A stretch of DNA of 64,000 bases from Streptomyces griseochromogenes (GTDB taxonomy: Bacteria > Actinomycetota > Actinomycetes > Streptomycetales > Streptomycetaceae): assembly GCF_001542625.1 (NCBI RefSeq), contig NZ_CP016279.1, positions 868,001 through 932,000 of the forward strand, in the 5' to 3' direction. Below, piece after piece: positions 55,302-63,990 of this stretch. The position numbers and the translations under genes are program-made. The notes beneath the pieces were generated by a model that had not been told where the DNA came from, searched no databases, and was given only the letters and a program-made list of their open reading frames with translations. Every line of letters begins with the position of its first letter. Position 1 is the first letter of the stretch.

Positions 55302-55946
55302 TCACCCCTTCAAGTACGCCAACACCGCCAGCACCCGTCGGTTGTCCTCCGGGGACTGCTCTATCCCCAGCTTGGCGAAGATCGAAGCGATGTGCTTGGC
55401 CACCGCGCTCTCGCTGATGTGCAGGGTCTGGGCGACGGCCGTGTTGGAGCGGCCCTCGGCCATGAGGGTGAGGACCTCCTGTTCACGGGGGGTCAGGGAG
55501 TCGGTCCGGCCCCGCTTCTCACTGCGGGTCAGGAGCCTCGCGATGACCTGCGGGTCCATCACCGTGCCGCCCGCGGCGACCGTGCGCAGGGCGTCGATGA
55601 ACTGGTCGGTGCGGGTGACCCGGTCCTTGAGCAGGTAGCCGACGGCGCCCTCGCCGGAGGCGAGGAGTTCATGGGCGTAGAGCTGGTCGACGTACTGGGA
55701 GAGGATCAGGACCGGCAGCCCCGGACGGCCGCGGCGGGCCTCCAGGGCCGCCTTCAGGCCCTCGTCCGTGTGCGTCGGCGGCAGCCGGATGTCGATCACC
55801 GCCACGTCCAGGTCGGTCTCCGCGAGCGCCCGGACCAGCGCGGGGCCGTTGTCCACCGAGGCGACGACCTCGCAGCCGTGCTCGCGCAGGGTGCGGGTCA
55901 GGCCGTCGCGCAGGAGGAAGAGGTCTTCGGCGAGGACGACGCGCAC
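55302..55946 (-). CDS. NarL/LuxR-family response regulator
   Basis: 214 residues. Receiver domain: VRVVLAEDLFLLRDGL, phosphoacceptor Asp in DVAVIDIRLPPTHTDEGL, and LLKDRVTRTDQF. C-terminal LuxR helix-turn-helix: SLTPREQEVLTLMAEGRSNT, AVAQTLHISESAVAKHIASI, FAKLGIEQSPEDNRRVLAVL. GTG at 55946. The 3' end of the kinase gene overlaps it by 49 bases in another frame, so the pair is cotranscribed. Signal unknown. Confidence 0.94.
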   Translation of the reverse strand: MRVVLAEDLFLLRDGLTRTLREHGCEVVASVDNGPALVRALAETDLDVAVIDIRLPPTHTDEGLKAALEARRGRPGLPVLILSQYVDQLYAHELLASGEGAVGYLLKDRVTRTDQFIDALRTVAAGGTVMDPQVIARLLTRSEKRGRTDSLTPREQEVLTLMAEGRSNTAVAQTLHISESAVAKHIASIFAKLGIEQSPEDNRRVLAVLAYLKG

Positions 55947-57193
55947 GGGATCTCCAGGGTCGCGGTGGTCGGTCCGCCCGGCGGGCTGTGCAGGGCGAGC
56001 GTGCCGTCGAAGGTATCCAACCGGCGCCGCACGCCGAGCAGTCCGGTCCCGGCCGAGGCGTCCGCGCCGCCGTGGCCGTCGTCCGTGACGCTCGCGCGCA
56101 GACGCGTGCCGTCGTGGGTGAGGGCGATGTCCACCCTCGTCGCGTCCGCGTGCTTGGCCGCGTTGGTGAGGAGTTCGGACACCGCGAAGTAGGCCGCGGA
56201 TTCGACGGGCGAGGGGAGGCGGCCCGGAGGCAGGTCCACGGCCACCTCGACGTCCAGGTGGCTGTCCAGCGCCAGGGAGCGGACCGCGTCGGCGAGGCCC
56301 CGGTCGGCCAGGACCGGGGGAAGGACACCGTGGACGAGGTCGCGCAGGTCCTGCAGCGCCCGTTCGGAGGCGGCCCGGACGTCCAGCAGGAGGGTGCGGG
56401 CACGGCCGGGGTCGGTCTCCAGCAGACGGGTCGCCTCGTCCAGGGTGAGGCCCAGGGCGACCAGGCGGGCCTGGGCGCCGTCGTGCAGGTCGCGTTCGAT
56501 GCGGGTGAGTTCGGCCGCGTGGACGTCCTGGGCGGCGGCCCGGGTGTCGGTGAGGCGGGCGACTCGCCTGGTCAGTTCGATGGTGCGCGGGGCGGAGAGG
56601 AGGCGGTGGGTGAGGCGGGCGTGCAGGGTCGTCATGACCGGTGCGAGGCGAAGGCCCACCGCGATGAGGGCCAGGCCCAGCAGCAGCGCCGTGACCATGG
56701 TGGCCGTGGAGGTGACCGGTACGAAGGCGTACCAGTTGCCGTCGCCCAGCCGGCGCCAGACGAAGGGCTGGACGAGGGCGCCGAACGCCCCGTACTCGAC
56801 CAGCGCGAGCGGAAGAGCCGCCAGCAGCCCGCCCGTCCACGGCTCCAGCCAGGCCCAGCGCAGGTCGTGCCAGAAGCCGTCGTCGCCGAGGATCGCGGCG
56901 CCGCCGCGGCGGGCCGAGGTGCCATGGGGGAGGGGATCGGGCGGGCTGAGGGGGCGTCCGGTCCAGCGGGCCGCCCGCGCGCGGTACCGGTCGGACAGGC
57001 GGCGCAGCAGCCCGGCCGCGGGAGGCAGCAGCCGGAAGCCGACGCCGACCGGCAACAGCGCCAGCGCCCCGCCGACCAGCATCCCGGCCCCGACCACGAG
57101 GAACCCGGCCAGCCCGAGCACCTGACACCGCCCGAGCGCGACCCACCGTCCACGCCCGGTCCACCCTCGCGCGAGCGCCGCTGCCGGGCTCAT
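55898..57193 (-). CDS. Sensor histidine kinase (HisKA_3 type)
   Basis: 431 residues. Two membrane segment groups (VLGLAGFLVVGAGMLVGGAL, ~25-52; LLAALPLALVEYGAFGALV and TSTATMVTALLLGLALIAV further on) frame a short extracytoplasmic part. Phosphoacceptor histidine in ELTRIERDLHDGAQARLVAL; HATPase domain has VSELLTNAAKHADATRVDI and GTGLLGVRRRLDTFDGTLAL. ATG at 57193. Overlaps the regulator gene by 49 bases. The DUF-like N terminus (SDRYRARAARWTGRPL) suggests a putative-sensor family without known ligand. Confidence 0.9.
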   Translation of the reverse strand: MSPAAALARGWTGRGRWVALGRCQVLGLAGFLVVGAGMLVGGALALLPVGVGFRLLPPAAGLLRRLSDRYRARAARWTGRPLSPPDPLPHGTSARRGGAAILGDDGFWHDLRWAWLEPWTGGLLAALPLALVEYGAFGALVQPFVWRRLGDGNWYAFVPVTSTATMVTALLLGLALIAVGLRLAPVMTTLHARLTHRLLSAPRTIELTRRVARLTDTRAAAQDVHAAELTRIERDLHDGAQARLVALGLTLDEATRLLETDPGRARTLLLDVRAASERALQDLRDLVHGVLPPVLADRGLADAVRSLALDSHLDVEVAVDLPPGRLPSPVESAAYFAVSELLTNAAKHADATRVDIALTHDGTRLRASVTDDGHGGADASAGTGLLGVRRRLDTFDGTLALHSPPGGPTTATLEIPCASSSPKTSSSCATA

Positions 57194-57389
57194 GACGCGG
57201 TTCCGGTGTGGCTGTGCGTCGGGTGCGGTGCGGGGTGGTCCAGCGGCCGTGCCCGATGCGCCCTCGCGTGGGTGCCCGCCGCGGTTGTCACGCCCCGCCC
57301 CCGTCCGCTCGAACCACCCGCCGCCCGGCCACCACCCCGAAGCACCCCGCCGTCATGCCCCGCCCCACCCACCGGTACCCCCGCCCCGC

Positions 57390-58166
57390 TCACCCCGCAG
57401 TCGCCGGGATCGTAACCGGCGGGCGGCGGTGGGAGCGCCGTATCCACGGGACCGCTGTCAGGGCGCAGGACAGGCCGAACAGGAGCATGGGGGACGGGGC
57501 GCCCGTCTCCTCGTTCATGAACAGGAGCATTCCGAGGTTGACCAGGGCGTGGAAGCCGCCCGCGAGGAGCAGGCGGTGGAGTCCGCCGAGTCGCTCCAGG
57601 GCCAGGCCCAGGGTGATGGACATCGTGACCGTCGCCAGCAGGAAGCCCGCCGCGTAGGCCGGACTCTGCGCCAGCACCTGGACGTGCCACAGGCCCCACA
57701 CCAGCCCGGTCGCCGACGATGCGGCCAGCGGACCGAGGCGGGTGCGCAGCAGGGGCTGGAGGAAGCAGCGCCAGCCGATCTCCTCGCCGCAGGCGCCGAT
57801 CAGCTGGGCGAGCGCGACGAGGAGGAAGGGGTGGTGCAGGGTGCGCGGGTCGGTGGCGTGGGCGGTGCCGGTGAGGAGGGCGTACGGGACCGCCGAGAGG
57901 AGGATGACCAGGAAGGGTGTGGCGAGGAGCGGGCGCCAGGGGGAGGACGTGCGGTCCGGGGCCCCGGCCGCGAGCAGGCCACGGGTCCGGGACGGCCACA
58001 GGAGGGCCGCGACGGCCACGCCCAGTGCTGGGCCGAACTGGGTCAGTTGGACGACCTCCGTGGGGATCCCGGTGGCCGGCTGTACGGCCCCCAGCGCTCC
58101 GGCCGCCACGAAGGCGACCGCCAGATAGACCCCTGCCCGCGTCTTCCACCGCTGTCTCGTCTGCAT
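57390..58166 (-). CDS. CPBP-family intramembrane protease
   Basis: 258 residues, about eight hydrophobic helices. The catalytic pair motif is GACGEEIGWRCFLQPLL (EExxxR), followed by ATGLVWGLWHVQVLA (His) and a later His-Asn pair LLAGGFHALVNLGML (FxxxH..N type). These are CAAX/Rce1-like membrane proteases. ATG at 58166. The 196-base gap to the histidine kinase (57194-57389) is C-rich and holds no gene or clear site. Confidence 0.86.
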   Translation of the reverse strand: MQTRQRWKTRAGVYLAVAFVAAGALGAVQPATGIPTEVVQLTQFGPALGVAVAALLWPSRTRGLLAAGAPDRTSSPWRPLLATPFLVILLSAVPYALLTGTAHATDPRTLHHPFLLVALAQLIGACGEEIGWRCFLQPLLRTRLGPLAASSATGLVWGLWHVQVLAQSPAYAAGFLLATVTMSITLGLALERLGGLHRLLLAGGFHALVNLGMLLFMNEETGAPSPMLLFGLSCALTAVPWIRRSHRRPPVTIPATAG

Positions 58167-58303
58167 GGCCTCGACGATGCCGGGCGGGCCGCGCACGCGG
58201 ACTGCACCTGATTGCCGGATCGGGCTGTACCCAGCTCCACCCACCGGGTGACCCGTCAGCGCGGCACCGGGGATCCGGCGCGGCCGCACGTTTGGCTGAT
58301 CGC

Positions 58304-59236
58304 ATGATCAGCAGACGAATCGCGTACCGGGGCGTCCACCGGAGCGTCGCGGTGCTGCTCGCCGCCGCGACCGCCCTCGCGGCGGCCGGAACCTCCATGG
58401 CCGCCCCCCTGCACGCCTCCAAGCCGGCACCCCCGGCACCCGCCCCGGCCCCCGCTCCCTCCACCGAACTGGTCCCGGGCGTCCCGCCCGGCCCGTCGCA
58501 GCCCTGGCAGATCGACACGCCCGACCAGATGCTGCCGCCGAAGGTCTACACGCCCACCAAGAGCGAGGACGCCGTGGAGCCCAAGGACGCGGCCCCGGGG
58601 GCGTACGACCTCATCGAGTACGTGCCGATCTACGACGCCGTCGCCAAGGTGACGTGCAGCAGGCAGGCCGGGCCCTACCAGCGGCAGGTGGAGCGCTGGC
58701 TGAAGCTGAAGGCGGACGGCAAGCAGTCCTCCGCCGACTGCAAGGCCATCCGCGCCTTCCAGGTCAAGAACAAGATCAAGCCCGCCATCGGCTTCGCCGG
58801 ACCCGTCACCTGGTCGCGGATGATGCTGCTCTCGGCCAAGAAGAATCCCAACGCGGCCAAGAAATGCCCCGTCCGGTCGTACCGCGTCGCCTGCGTCGAT
58901 CTGGACCGGCAGGTGACCTGGGTGCAGAAGGGCCGCAAGGTGGAGTTCGGCCCGGTCCCGATGCGCAGCGGGCGCACGGGGCACCTCACCAGGAAGGGCT
59001 GGCACACCATCTACTGGCGGCACAAGAACCATGTGTCGACCCTGTACAACCAGCCCATGCCGTACGCCCAGTTCTTCGACGGCGGCGAGGCCTTCCACGC
59101 CGTCTACGGCAGCATCTACACCACCGTCGGCTCCTGGGGCTGCGTCAATCTGAAGCTCTCCGATGCGCGCAAACTCTGGAACGTCCTGAAAAAGGGCGAC
59201 AAGGTCTATGTGTGGGGCCGGCGTCCGGGTACCTAG
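58304..59236 (+). CDS. L,D-transpeptidase (YkuD), secreted
   Basis: 310 residues. Signal peptide MISRRIAYRGVHRSVAVLLA ending near SMAAP, then a Pro/Ala linker. Residues ~120-175 look like a peptidoglycan-binding helical module (QVERWLKLKADGKQSSADCK, AIRAFQVKNKIKPAIGFAG). YkuD domain: GPVPMRSGRTGHLTRKGW, H265 in FHAVYGSIY and catalytic C280 in SWGCVNLKLSDA. It makes 3-3 crosslinks in peptidoglycan. Alanine racemase starts 48 bases downstream, so wall functions are grouped. Confidence 0.9.
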   Translation: MISRRIAYRGVHRSVAVLLAAATALAAAGTSMAAPLHASKPAPPAPAPAPAPSTELVPGVPPGPSQPWQIDTPDQMLPPKVYTPTKSEDAVEPKDAAPGAYDLIEYVPIYDAVAKVTCSRQAGPYQRQVERWLKLKADGKQSSADCKAIRAFQVKNKIKPAIGFAGPVTWSRMMLLSAKKNPNAAKKCPVRSYRVACVDLDRQVTWVQKGRKVEFGPVPMRSGRTGHLTRKGWHTIYWRHKNHVSTLYNQPMPYAQFFDGGEAFHAVYGSIYTTVGSWGCVNLKLSDARKLWNVLKKGDKVYVWGRRPGT

Positions 59237-59284
59237 GGCACTGCACCCGGGGTCCGTGCGGCCCTCTGAGACACTGGGGGCGCG

Positions 59285-60451
59285 ATGAGTGAGACTGCAC
59301 CTGTGCCGACCGCGCCCCTGCGCGCCCGGGCCGAGATCGATCTGGCCGCCCTGCGCGCCAATGTGCGGGCCCTGCGTGCCCGGGCGAAGGGCGCGGCCCT
59401 GATGGCCGTCGTCAAGTCCGACGGATACGGCCACGGGGCGGTGCCGTGCGCCCGCGCGGCCGTCGAGGCGGGCGCCTCATGGCTCGGCACGGCCACGCCC
59501 GAGGAGGCCCTCGCGCTGCGCGCCGCCGGTCTGGACACGCGCGTCCTGTGCTGGCTGTGGGTGCCGGGCGGGCCCTGGCGGCAGGCCGTCGAGGCGGACA
59601 TCGACGTCTCGGTCAGCGGGATGTGGGCGCTGCGCGAGGTGACGGAGGCCTCCCGGCAGGCGGGCCGGCCCGCCCGGGTGCAGCTGAAGGCCGACACCGG
59701 GCTCGGGCGCAACGGCTGCCAGCCCGCCGACTGGCCGGAACTGGTCGGCGAGGCTCTGCGTGCCGAGCGCGCGGGGCTGGTCCGGGTCACCGGTCTGTGG
59801 TCCCACCTCGCCTGCGCCGACGAACCCGGGCACCCCTCCGTCGCCGCCCAGCTCTCCCGGTTCCGCGAGATGGTGGCGTACGCCGAGGAGCAGGGCGTAC
59901 GGCCCGAGGTGCGGCACCTGGCCAACTCCCCGGCCGCGCTGACCCTTCCGGAGACCCACTTCGACCTGGTCCGTACCGGTATCGCCATGTACGGCATCTC
60001 GCCCAGCCCGGAGCTCGGCACCCCGGCCGACTTCGGCCTGCGGCCGGTGATGACGCTCAGCGCCTCGCTCGCGCTGGTCAAGCATGCGCCGGGCGGGCAC
60101 GGCATCAGCTACGGCCACCACTACGTCACCCCCGGCGAGACCACCCTCGGCCTCGTTCCCGTCGGCTACGCGGACGGCATTCCCCGGCATGCCTCGGGCA
60201 CCGGTCCGGTGCTGGTCGACGGCAAGTGGCGGACCGTCGCCGGGCGGGTCGCCATGGACCAGTTCGTGGTCGACCTGGGCGGCGACGAACCCGAAGTGGG
60301 CACGCGGGCGGTGCTGTTCGGCCCCGGCGACCGGGGCGAGCCCACCGCTGAGGACTGGGCGCAGGCCTGCGGCACGATCGCGTACGAAATCGTCACGCGC
60401 ATCGGAACACGCGTTCCTCGCGTCTATGTGAACGGGGAACAAGAGGGGTAA
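59285..60451 (+). CDS. alr: Alanine racemase
   Basis: 388 residues. PLP enzyme giving D-alanine for peptidoglycan. PLP lysine K44 in LMAVVKSDGYGHGAV, and the second-domain tyrosine in GISYGHHYVTPGE; RAEIDLAALRANVRALR N terminus, VGYADGIPR and GRVAMDQFVVDLG are family motifs. ATG at 59285. The gap to the next gene includes a 6-bp stem (GGGCGC-CTC-GCGCCC at 60465-60479) that could end the transcript. Confidence 0.97.
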   Translation: MSETAPVPTAPLRARAEIDLAALRANVRALRARAKGAALMAVVKSDGYGHGAVPCARAAVEAGASWLGTATPEEALALRAAGLDTRVLCWLWVPGGPWRQAVEADIDVSVSGMWALREVTEASRQAGRPARVQLKADTGLGRNGCQPADWPELVGEALRAERAGLVRVTGLWSHLACADEPGHPSVAAQLSRFREMVAYAEEQGVRPEVRHLANSPAALTLPETHFDLVRTGIAMYGISPSPELGTPADFGLRPVMTLSASLALVKHAPGGHGISYGHHYVTPGETTLGLVPVGYADGIPRHASGTGPVLVDGKWRTVAGRVAMDQFVVDLGGDEPEVGTRAVLFGPGDRGEPTAEDWAQACGTIAYEIVTRIGTRVPRVYVNGEQEG

Positions 60452-60573
60452 CCCCTTCAGAGCGGGGCGCCTCGCGCCCGGCTACACCTGTCACGACCGG
60501 CACACCACGCACCACACCGGCACCACCTGTTTCATTCACCCAGCGAACTGCAGTACGGCGAAGAGGAGCGGAT

Positions 60574-61830
60574 GTGAGCGAGAGCAGTGCGGAGGCCGTG
60601 GCGGACGTCGTCGCCTCGGCGGCCGTCGCCTCCGCCGCGGGGGCGGCGAGCTGGCGCAAGGCGACCGGCATCGCCGGTGCCGCGATAGGCGTCCTCGCCG
60701 CGGGTGCGGCCGCGGGTGTGGCCATCGAGCGGATGACGGTCGGCCGTGGGATGCGCCGCCGGGCCCGGCTGGCGCTGGACTCGACGGGCCCCTACGGCAC
60801 CCTGCGCGGCACCCCCGGCAAGGCGTACGCCGCCGACGGCACCGAGCTGTACTACGAGGTCGACGACGTCGACCCCGACCCCGGTCCACAGGTCTCCCCG
60901 CGCCGCCGGCGGCTCTTCGGCCGCAAGGCGCCCGCCCCGGTCACCGTCGTCTTCTGCCACGGCTACTGCCTCAGCCAGGACTCCTGGCACTTCCAGCGGG
61001 CGGCCCTGCGCGGGGTCGTCCGCACCGTGCACTGGGACCAGCGCAGCCACGGGCGGTCCGGGCGGGGCGTGGCCCAGACCCAGGACGGCGTGCCCGTCAC
61101 CATCGAGGAGCTCGGCCGTGATCTGAAGGCGGTCCTCGACGCGGCCGTGCCGGACGGCCCGATCGTGCTGGTCGGCCACTCCATGGGCGGGATGACGATC
61201 ATGGCGCTGGCCGCCGAGCACCCGGAGCTGATCCGGGACCGGGTCGTCGCCACCGCCTTCGTCGGCACGTCCTCCGGGCGGCTCGGCGAGGTCGACTTCG
61301 GGCTGCCCCTCGCCGGGGTCAACGCGGTGCGCCGGGTCCTGCCCGGCGTGCTGAAGGCGCTCGGGCAGCAGGCGGAGCTGGTGGAGAAGGGGCGCCGGGC
61401 CACCGCCGACCTGTTCGCCGGGATCATCAAGCGGTACTCGTTCGCGTCCCGGGACGTGGACCCGGCGGTCGAGCGGTTCGCCGAGCGGATGATCGAGTCC
61501 ACGCCGATCGACGTGGTCGCCGAGTTCTACCCGGCCTTCACGGACCACGACAAGACCGAGGCGCTCGGCTGTTTCCGGGACATCCCGGTGCTGGTGCTGG
61601 CCGGGGTGCGGGACCTGATCACGCCCAGCGAGCACAGCGAGGTCATCGGTGATCTGCTGCCGGACGCCGAGCTGGTGCTCGTGCCGGACGCCGGGCACCT
61701 GGTCATGCTGGAGCACCCGGAAGTGGTCACCGACCGGCTCGCCGACCTGCTCACCCGCGCGGGTGCCGTGCCCGCAGGGGCTACCGTAAGTGGCTATGGA
61801 AGCACCAGCAGCACCGCACAACCCCGCTGA
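60574..61830 (+). CDS. Alpha/beta hydrolase with N-terminal membrane segment
   Basis: 418 residues. N-terminal hydrophobic Ala/Gly stretch (ATGIAGAAIGVLAAGAAAGV, ~30-50) may anchor it. Catalytic part: FCHGYCLSQDSWHFQRAAL (oxyanion HG), nucleophile serine in VLVGHSMGGMTIMALAAEHP, acid around VLVLAGVRDLITPSEHS and His in PDAGHLVMLEHPE. GTG start after AGGAGCGGAT. Its 3' end overlaps tsaE by 41 bases. Substrate unknown. Confidence 0.88.
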   Translation: MSESSAEAVADVVASAAVASAAGAASWRKATGIAGAAIGVLAAGAAAGVAIERMTVGRGMRRRARLALDSTGPYGTLRGTPGKAYAADGTELYYEVDDVDPDPGPQVSPRRRRLFGRKAPAPVTVVFCHGYCLSQDSWHFQRAALRGVVRTVHWDQRSHGRSGRGVAQTQDGVPVTIEELGRDLKAVLDAAVPDGPIVLVGHSMGGMTIMALAAEHPELIRDRVVATAFVGTSSGRLGEVDFGLPLAGVNAVRRVLPGVLKALGQQAELVEKGRRATADLFAGIIKRYSFASRDVDPAVERFAERMIESTPIDVVAEFYPAFTDHDKTEALGCFRDIPVLVLAGVRDLITPSEHSEVIGDLLPDAELVLVPDAGHLVMLEHPEVVTDRLADLLTRAGAVPAGATVSGYGSTSSTAQPR

Positions 61831-62308
61831 GACCCGGCTGACCATCACCTCTCCCGAGCAGATGCGGGAGCTGGGCCGACGGCTGGCCAAGCTGCTGCGC
61901 GCGGGCGACCTGGTGATGCTCACCGGGGAGCTGGGCGCCGGCAAGACGACGCTGACCCGCGGGCTGGGCGAGGGGCTCGGGGTGCGCGGTGCGGTCACCT
62001 CGCCGACCTTCGTGATCGCCCGTGTGCACCCTTCCCTCAACGACGGTCCGCCGCTCGTCCACGTCGACGCCTACCGGCTCTCCGGCGGCCTCGACGAGAT
62101 GGAGGACCTCGACCTGGACGTCTCCCTGCCCGACTCGGTGATGGTCGTGGAGTGGGGCGAGGGCAAGGTCGAGGAGCTGGCCGACGACCGGCTGCGGGTC
62201 GTCATCCACCGGGCCGTCGGCGACACGACGGACGAGGTACGCCATGTGACGCTGACCGGGCTCGGCCGGCGCTGGACGGACGCGGACCTGGAAACACTCA
62301 CGGCCTGA
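61790..62308 (+). CDS. tsaE: tRNA threonylcarbamoyladenosine synthesis ATPase TsaE
   Basis: 172 residues. P-loop ATPase that drives the TsaB-TsaD complex for t6A37. Walker A GELGAGKTTLTRGLGEGLGV, SPTFVIARVHPS, HVDAYRLSGGLDEMEDLDLD, and VMVVEWGEGKVEEL. GTG at 61790 is preferred since GCAGGGG is nine bases upstream; an ATG at 61796 would start MEAPAAP. Overlaps the hydrolase gene by 41 bases. Confidence 0.95.
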   Translation: MAMEAPAAPHNPAETRLTITSPEQMRELGRRLAKLLRAGDLVMLTGELGAGKTTLTRGLGEGLGVRGAVTSPTFVIARVHPSLNDGPPLVHVDAYRLSGGLDEMEDLDLDVSLPDSVMVVEWGEGKVEELADDRLRVVIHRAVGDTTDEVRHVTLTGLGRRWTDADLETLTA

Positions 62309-62402
62309 GCGGACCCCACGGTCCGATCGGGCCCGTTTTCCGACAGGCCGTCGGCAAGATATTGCGCAGGACGTCCCGGGCGTGGTCACATGGTACCCAG
62401 CC

Positions 62403-62426
62403 CGTGGTTAGGTGTGCCTAACCACG
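62403..62426. promoter_or_regulatory. Perfect 24-bp palindrome upstream of a small ORF
   Basis: CGTGGTTAGG-TGTG-CCTAACCACG, ten-base arms with a 4-base centre, ending 26 bases before the ATG at 62453. Half-sites resemble DtxR/IdeR iron-box halves (TTAGG/CCTAA) but the spacing is wrong for a 19-bp iron box. Operator or hairpin. Confidence 0.55.
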
Positions 62427-62452
62427 CCGCCCCCGCACTTCAGGAGGCGTCC

Positions 62453-62659
62453 ATGTCCGCTTCTCGGCCCGCGGAGCAGCCACCCGAGCCGCCCGTGCCC
62501 ACCGGGGTGTCCATGCGCGAGCTACTGGCTTCGTGCGCGGCCGCGGACGCGATCTCCAGACCACCGCGCCCCGAAGGGGCGCGGGGAACAGCGCGACCAG
62601 CCGCAAGGGCGCCGCAGACGACCGACGACGCACAGCGGCACCTCAAGCGGAGCGCATGA
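62453..62659 (+). CDS. Small hypothetical protein
   Basis: 68 residues with an excellent ribosome site (AGGAGG, seven bases before ATG). N-terminal half MSASRPAEQPPEPPVPTGVS then MRELLASCAAADAISRPP looks gene-like; the C-terminal half PEGARGTARPAARAPQT is encoded by the dispersed repeat and reads as low-complexity Arg/Ala/Pro. The protein may therefore have lost its original end. Function unknown. Confidence 0.62.
   Translation: MSASRPAEQPPEPPVPTGVSMRELLASCAAADAISRPPRPEGARGTARPAARAPQTTDDAQRHLKRSA
62573..62604 (+). repeat. Dispersed streptomycete repeat, copy inside a small ORF
   Basis: GAAGGGGCGCGGGGAACAGC then GCGACCAGCCGC; 29 of 32 positions equal the reverse complement of 38109-38140. 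Flanked on its left by GCGCCCC so that a GCGCCCC-GAA-GGGGCGC hairpin forms (62566-62582). Confidence 0.65.
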
Positions 62660-62663
62660 GCGC

Positions 62664-63260
62664 CTAACGAATCACCACCACCGGCACGCCGATCGTCGCG
62701 AACCTCCACATCGCGTCGCCGTCCGCCCGGGTCTCCCGGATGCCGCCGGTCTTCACCGTCTCGTCGGCCAGTCCGGTGCCGCCGCCCACGGCCGCGCTGA
62801 AGCCGATCGTCACGCCGCTCACGGTGGTGAAGCGCACCACGTGCTCGATGGGGATGCCGTCCGTGCCGGTGGCCGTGTTGGAACGGGACGTGACCCAGTA
62901 CTTTCCGGGCGTCGGATCCACGGAGCCCGGGTGCACACCGAAGCCGTGCTGGACCCGGCCCCGCTCGTCGACCAGCCAGACCCGGTCGTCGTCCACCGAG
63001 TAGACGACCCGCTCACCCGCACCGGAACCGCGCGGCAGCGCGGCCGGATTGCGCCGGTCGCGCGGCGCCTTGGTGGCCGTCGCCGACGGTGACGCACCGG
63101 CGCCCGGCCTGCCGCCCAGGCTTGCCGGGACGGTCGCCTGGGCCTGGTAGGCGAGGAATCCGACGGCGGCGACGGCCGCGGCGGTGAGGCCGGCCACGAT
63201 CCCCGAGCTGCTCCTTGCCACGCGCACCGCCTCCGCATCGAGTGATATGTCGTACTTCAT
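62664..63260 (-). CDS. YkuD-like membrane protein without catalytic cysteine
   Basis: 198 residues. Membrane helix at ~19-42 (SGIVAGLTAAAVAAVGFLAY), Gly/Ala/Ser linker, then a ~115-residue domain resembling the L,D-transpeptidase fold: VVYSVDDDRVWLVDERGRVQ, HPGSVDPTPGKYWVTSRS, IPIEHVVRFTTVSGVTIGFS and KTGGIRETRADGDAMWRFAT with GVPVVVI at the end. The place of the S-H-G-C-I-R motif reads K-T-G-G-I-R; the protein has no cysteine at all, and the usual His-Gly is absent, so it is not an active transpeptidase. Convergent with the small ORF; fold call is by pattern only. Confidence 0.72.
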   Translation of the reverse strand: MKYDISLDAEAVRVARSSSGIVAGLTAAAVAAVGFLAYQAQATVPASLGGRPGAGASPSATATKAPRDRRNPAALPRGSGAGERVVYSVDDDRVWLVDERGRVQHGFGVHPGSVDPTPGKYWVTSRSNTATGTDGIPIEHVVRFTTVSGVTIGFSAAVGGGTGLADETVKTGGIRETRADGDAMWRFATIGVPVVVIR

Positions 63261-63333
63261 ACAGACCGTAGCAGTCAGTCACCTTCTGCCCCGGACGGCG
63301 ATGCACGAGCCGCGGGCGCCGTAGGCTGTTCGC

Positions 63334-63990
63334 GTGCTCTTGCTCGCTCTGGATACCGCCACACCCGCCGTCACCGTCGCGCTGCACGACGGCACGGACG
63401 TCATCGCCTCCTCGAGCCAGGTGGACGCGCGCCGGCACGGAGAGCTGCTGCTGCCGGCCGTCGACCGTGTGCTCGCCGAGGCCGGGCTCAAGCTGGACGC
63501 GGTCACCGGGATCGTCGTCGGCATCGGGCCCGGCCCCTATACCGGCCTGCGCGTCGGTCTGATGACCGCGGACACCTTCGGCCTCGCGCTCGGCGTCCCC
63601 GTGTACGGCCTGTGCACGCTGGACGGCCTCGCGTACGCCGCCGACATCGAGAAAGGCCCCTTCGTCGTGGCGACCGACGCCCGGCGCAAGGAGGTCTACT
63701 GGGCGACGTACGCCGACTCCCGCACCCGCCTGACCGGTCCGGCCGTCGACCGGCCCGCCGACATCGCCGAGCAGGTCGCCGGGCTCCCCGCGGTCGGCGC
63801 GGGCGCTCTGCTGTACCCGGACACCTTCCCGAGCGCCCACGAGCCCGAGCATGTGTCCGCCGCCGCCCTCGCCTCACTGGCCGCCGAGAAGCTGGCCGCG
63901 GGCGAGGAGCTGCCGGCGCCGCGCCCGCTGTACCTGCGCCGACCCGACGCCCAGGTCCCCAAGAACTACAAGGTGGTCACCCCCAAGTGA
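63334..63990 (+). CDS. tsaB: tRNA threonylcarbamoyladenosine synthesis protein TsaB
   Basis: 218 residues. Inactive ASKHA-fold partner of TsaD in t6A synthesis. GTG start gives MLLLALDTATPAVTVALHDG; RRHGELLLPAVDRVL, GIVVGIGPGPYTGLRVGLMT and DARRKEVYWATY are family motifs. Ends RRPDAQVPKNYKVV, common to actinobacterial TsaB. Stop overlaps the start of the next gene (GTGA). Confidence 0.95.
   Translation: MLLLALDTATPAVTVALHDGTDVIASSSQVDARRHGELLLPAVDRVLAEAGLKLDAVTGIVVGIGPGPYTGLRVGLMTADTFGLALGVPVYGLCTLDGLAYAADIEKGPFVVATDARRKEVYWATYADSRTRLTGPAVDRPADIAEQVAGLPAVGAGALLYPDTFPSAHEPEHVSAAALASLAAEKLAAGEELPAPRPLYLRRPDAQVPKNYKVVTPK

Noticed and set aside
62403..62426. Palindrome as a classical DtxR/IdeR/DmdR iron box
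   Set aside because: Half-sites are separated by 4 rather than 9 bases, so it does not fit the 19-bp consensus; kept only as an unassigned palindrome.
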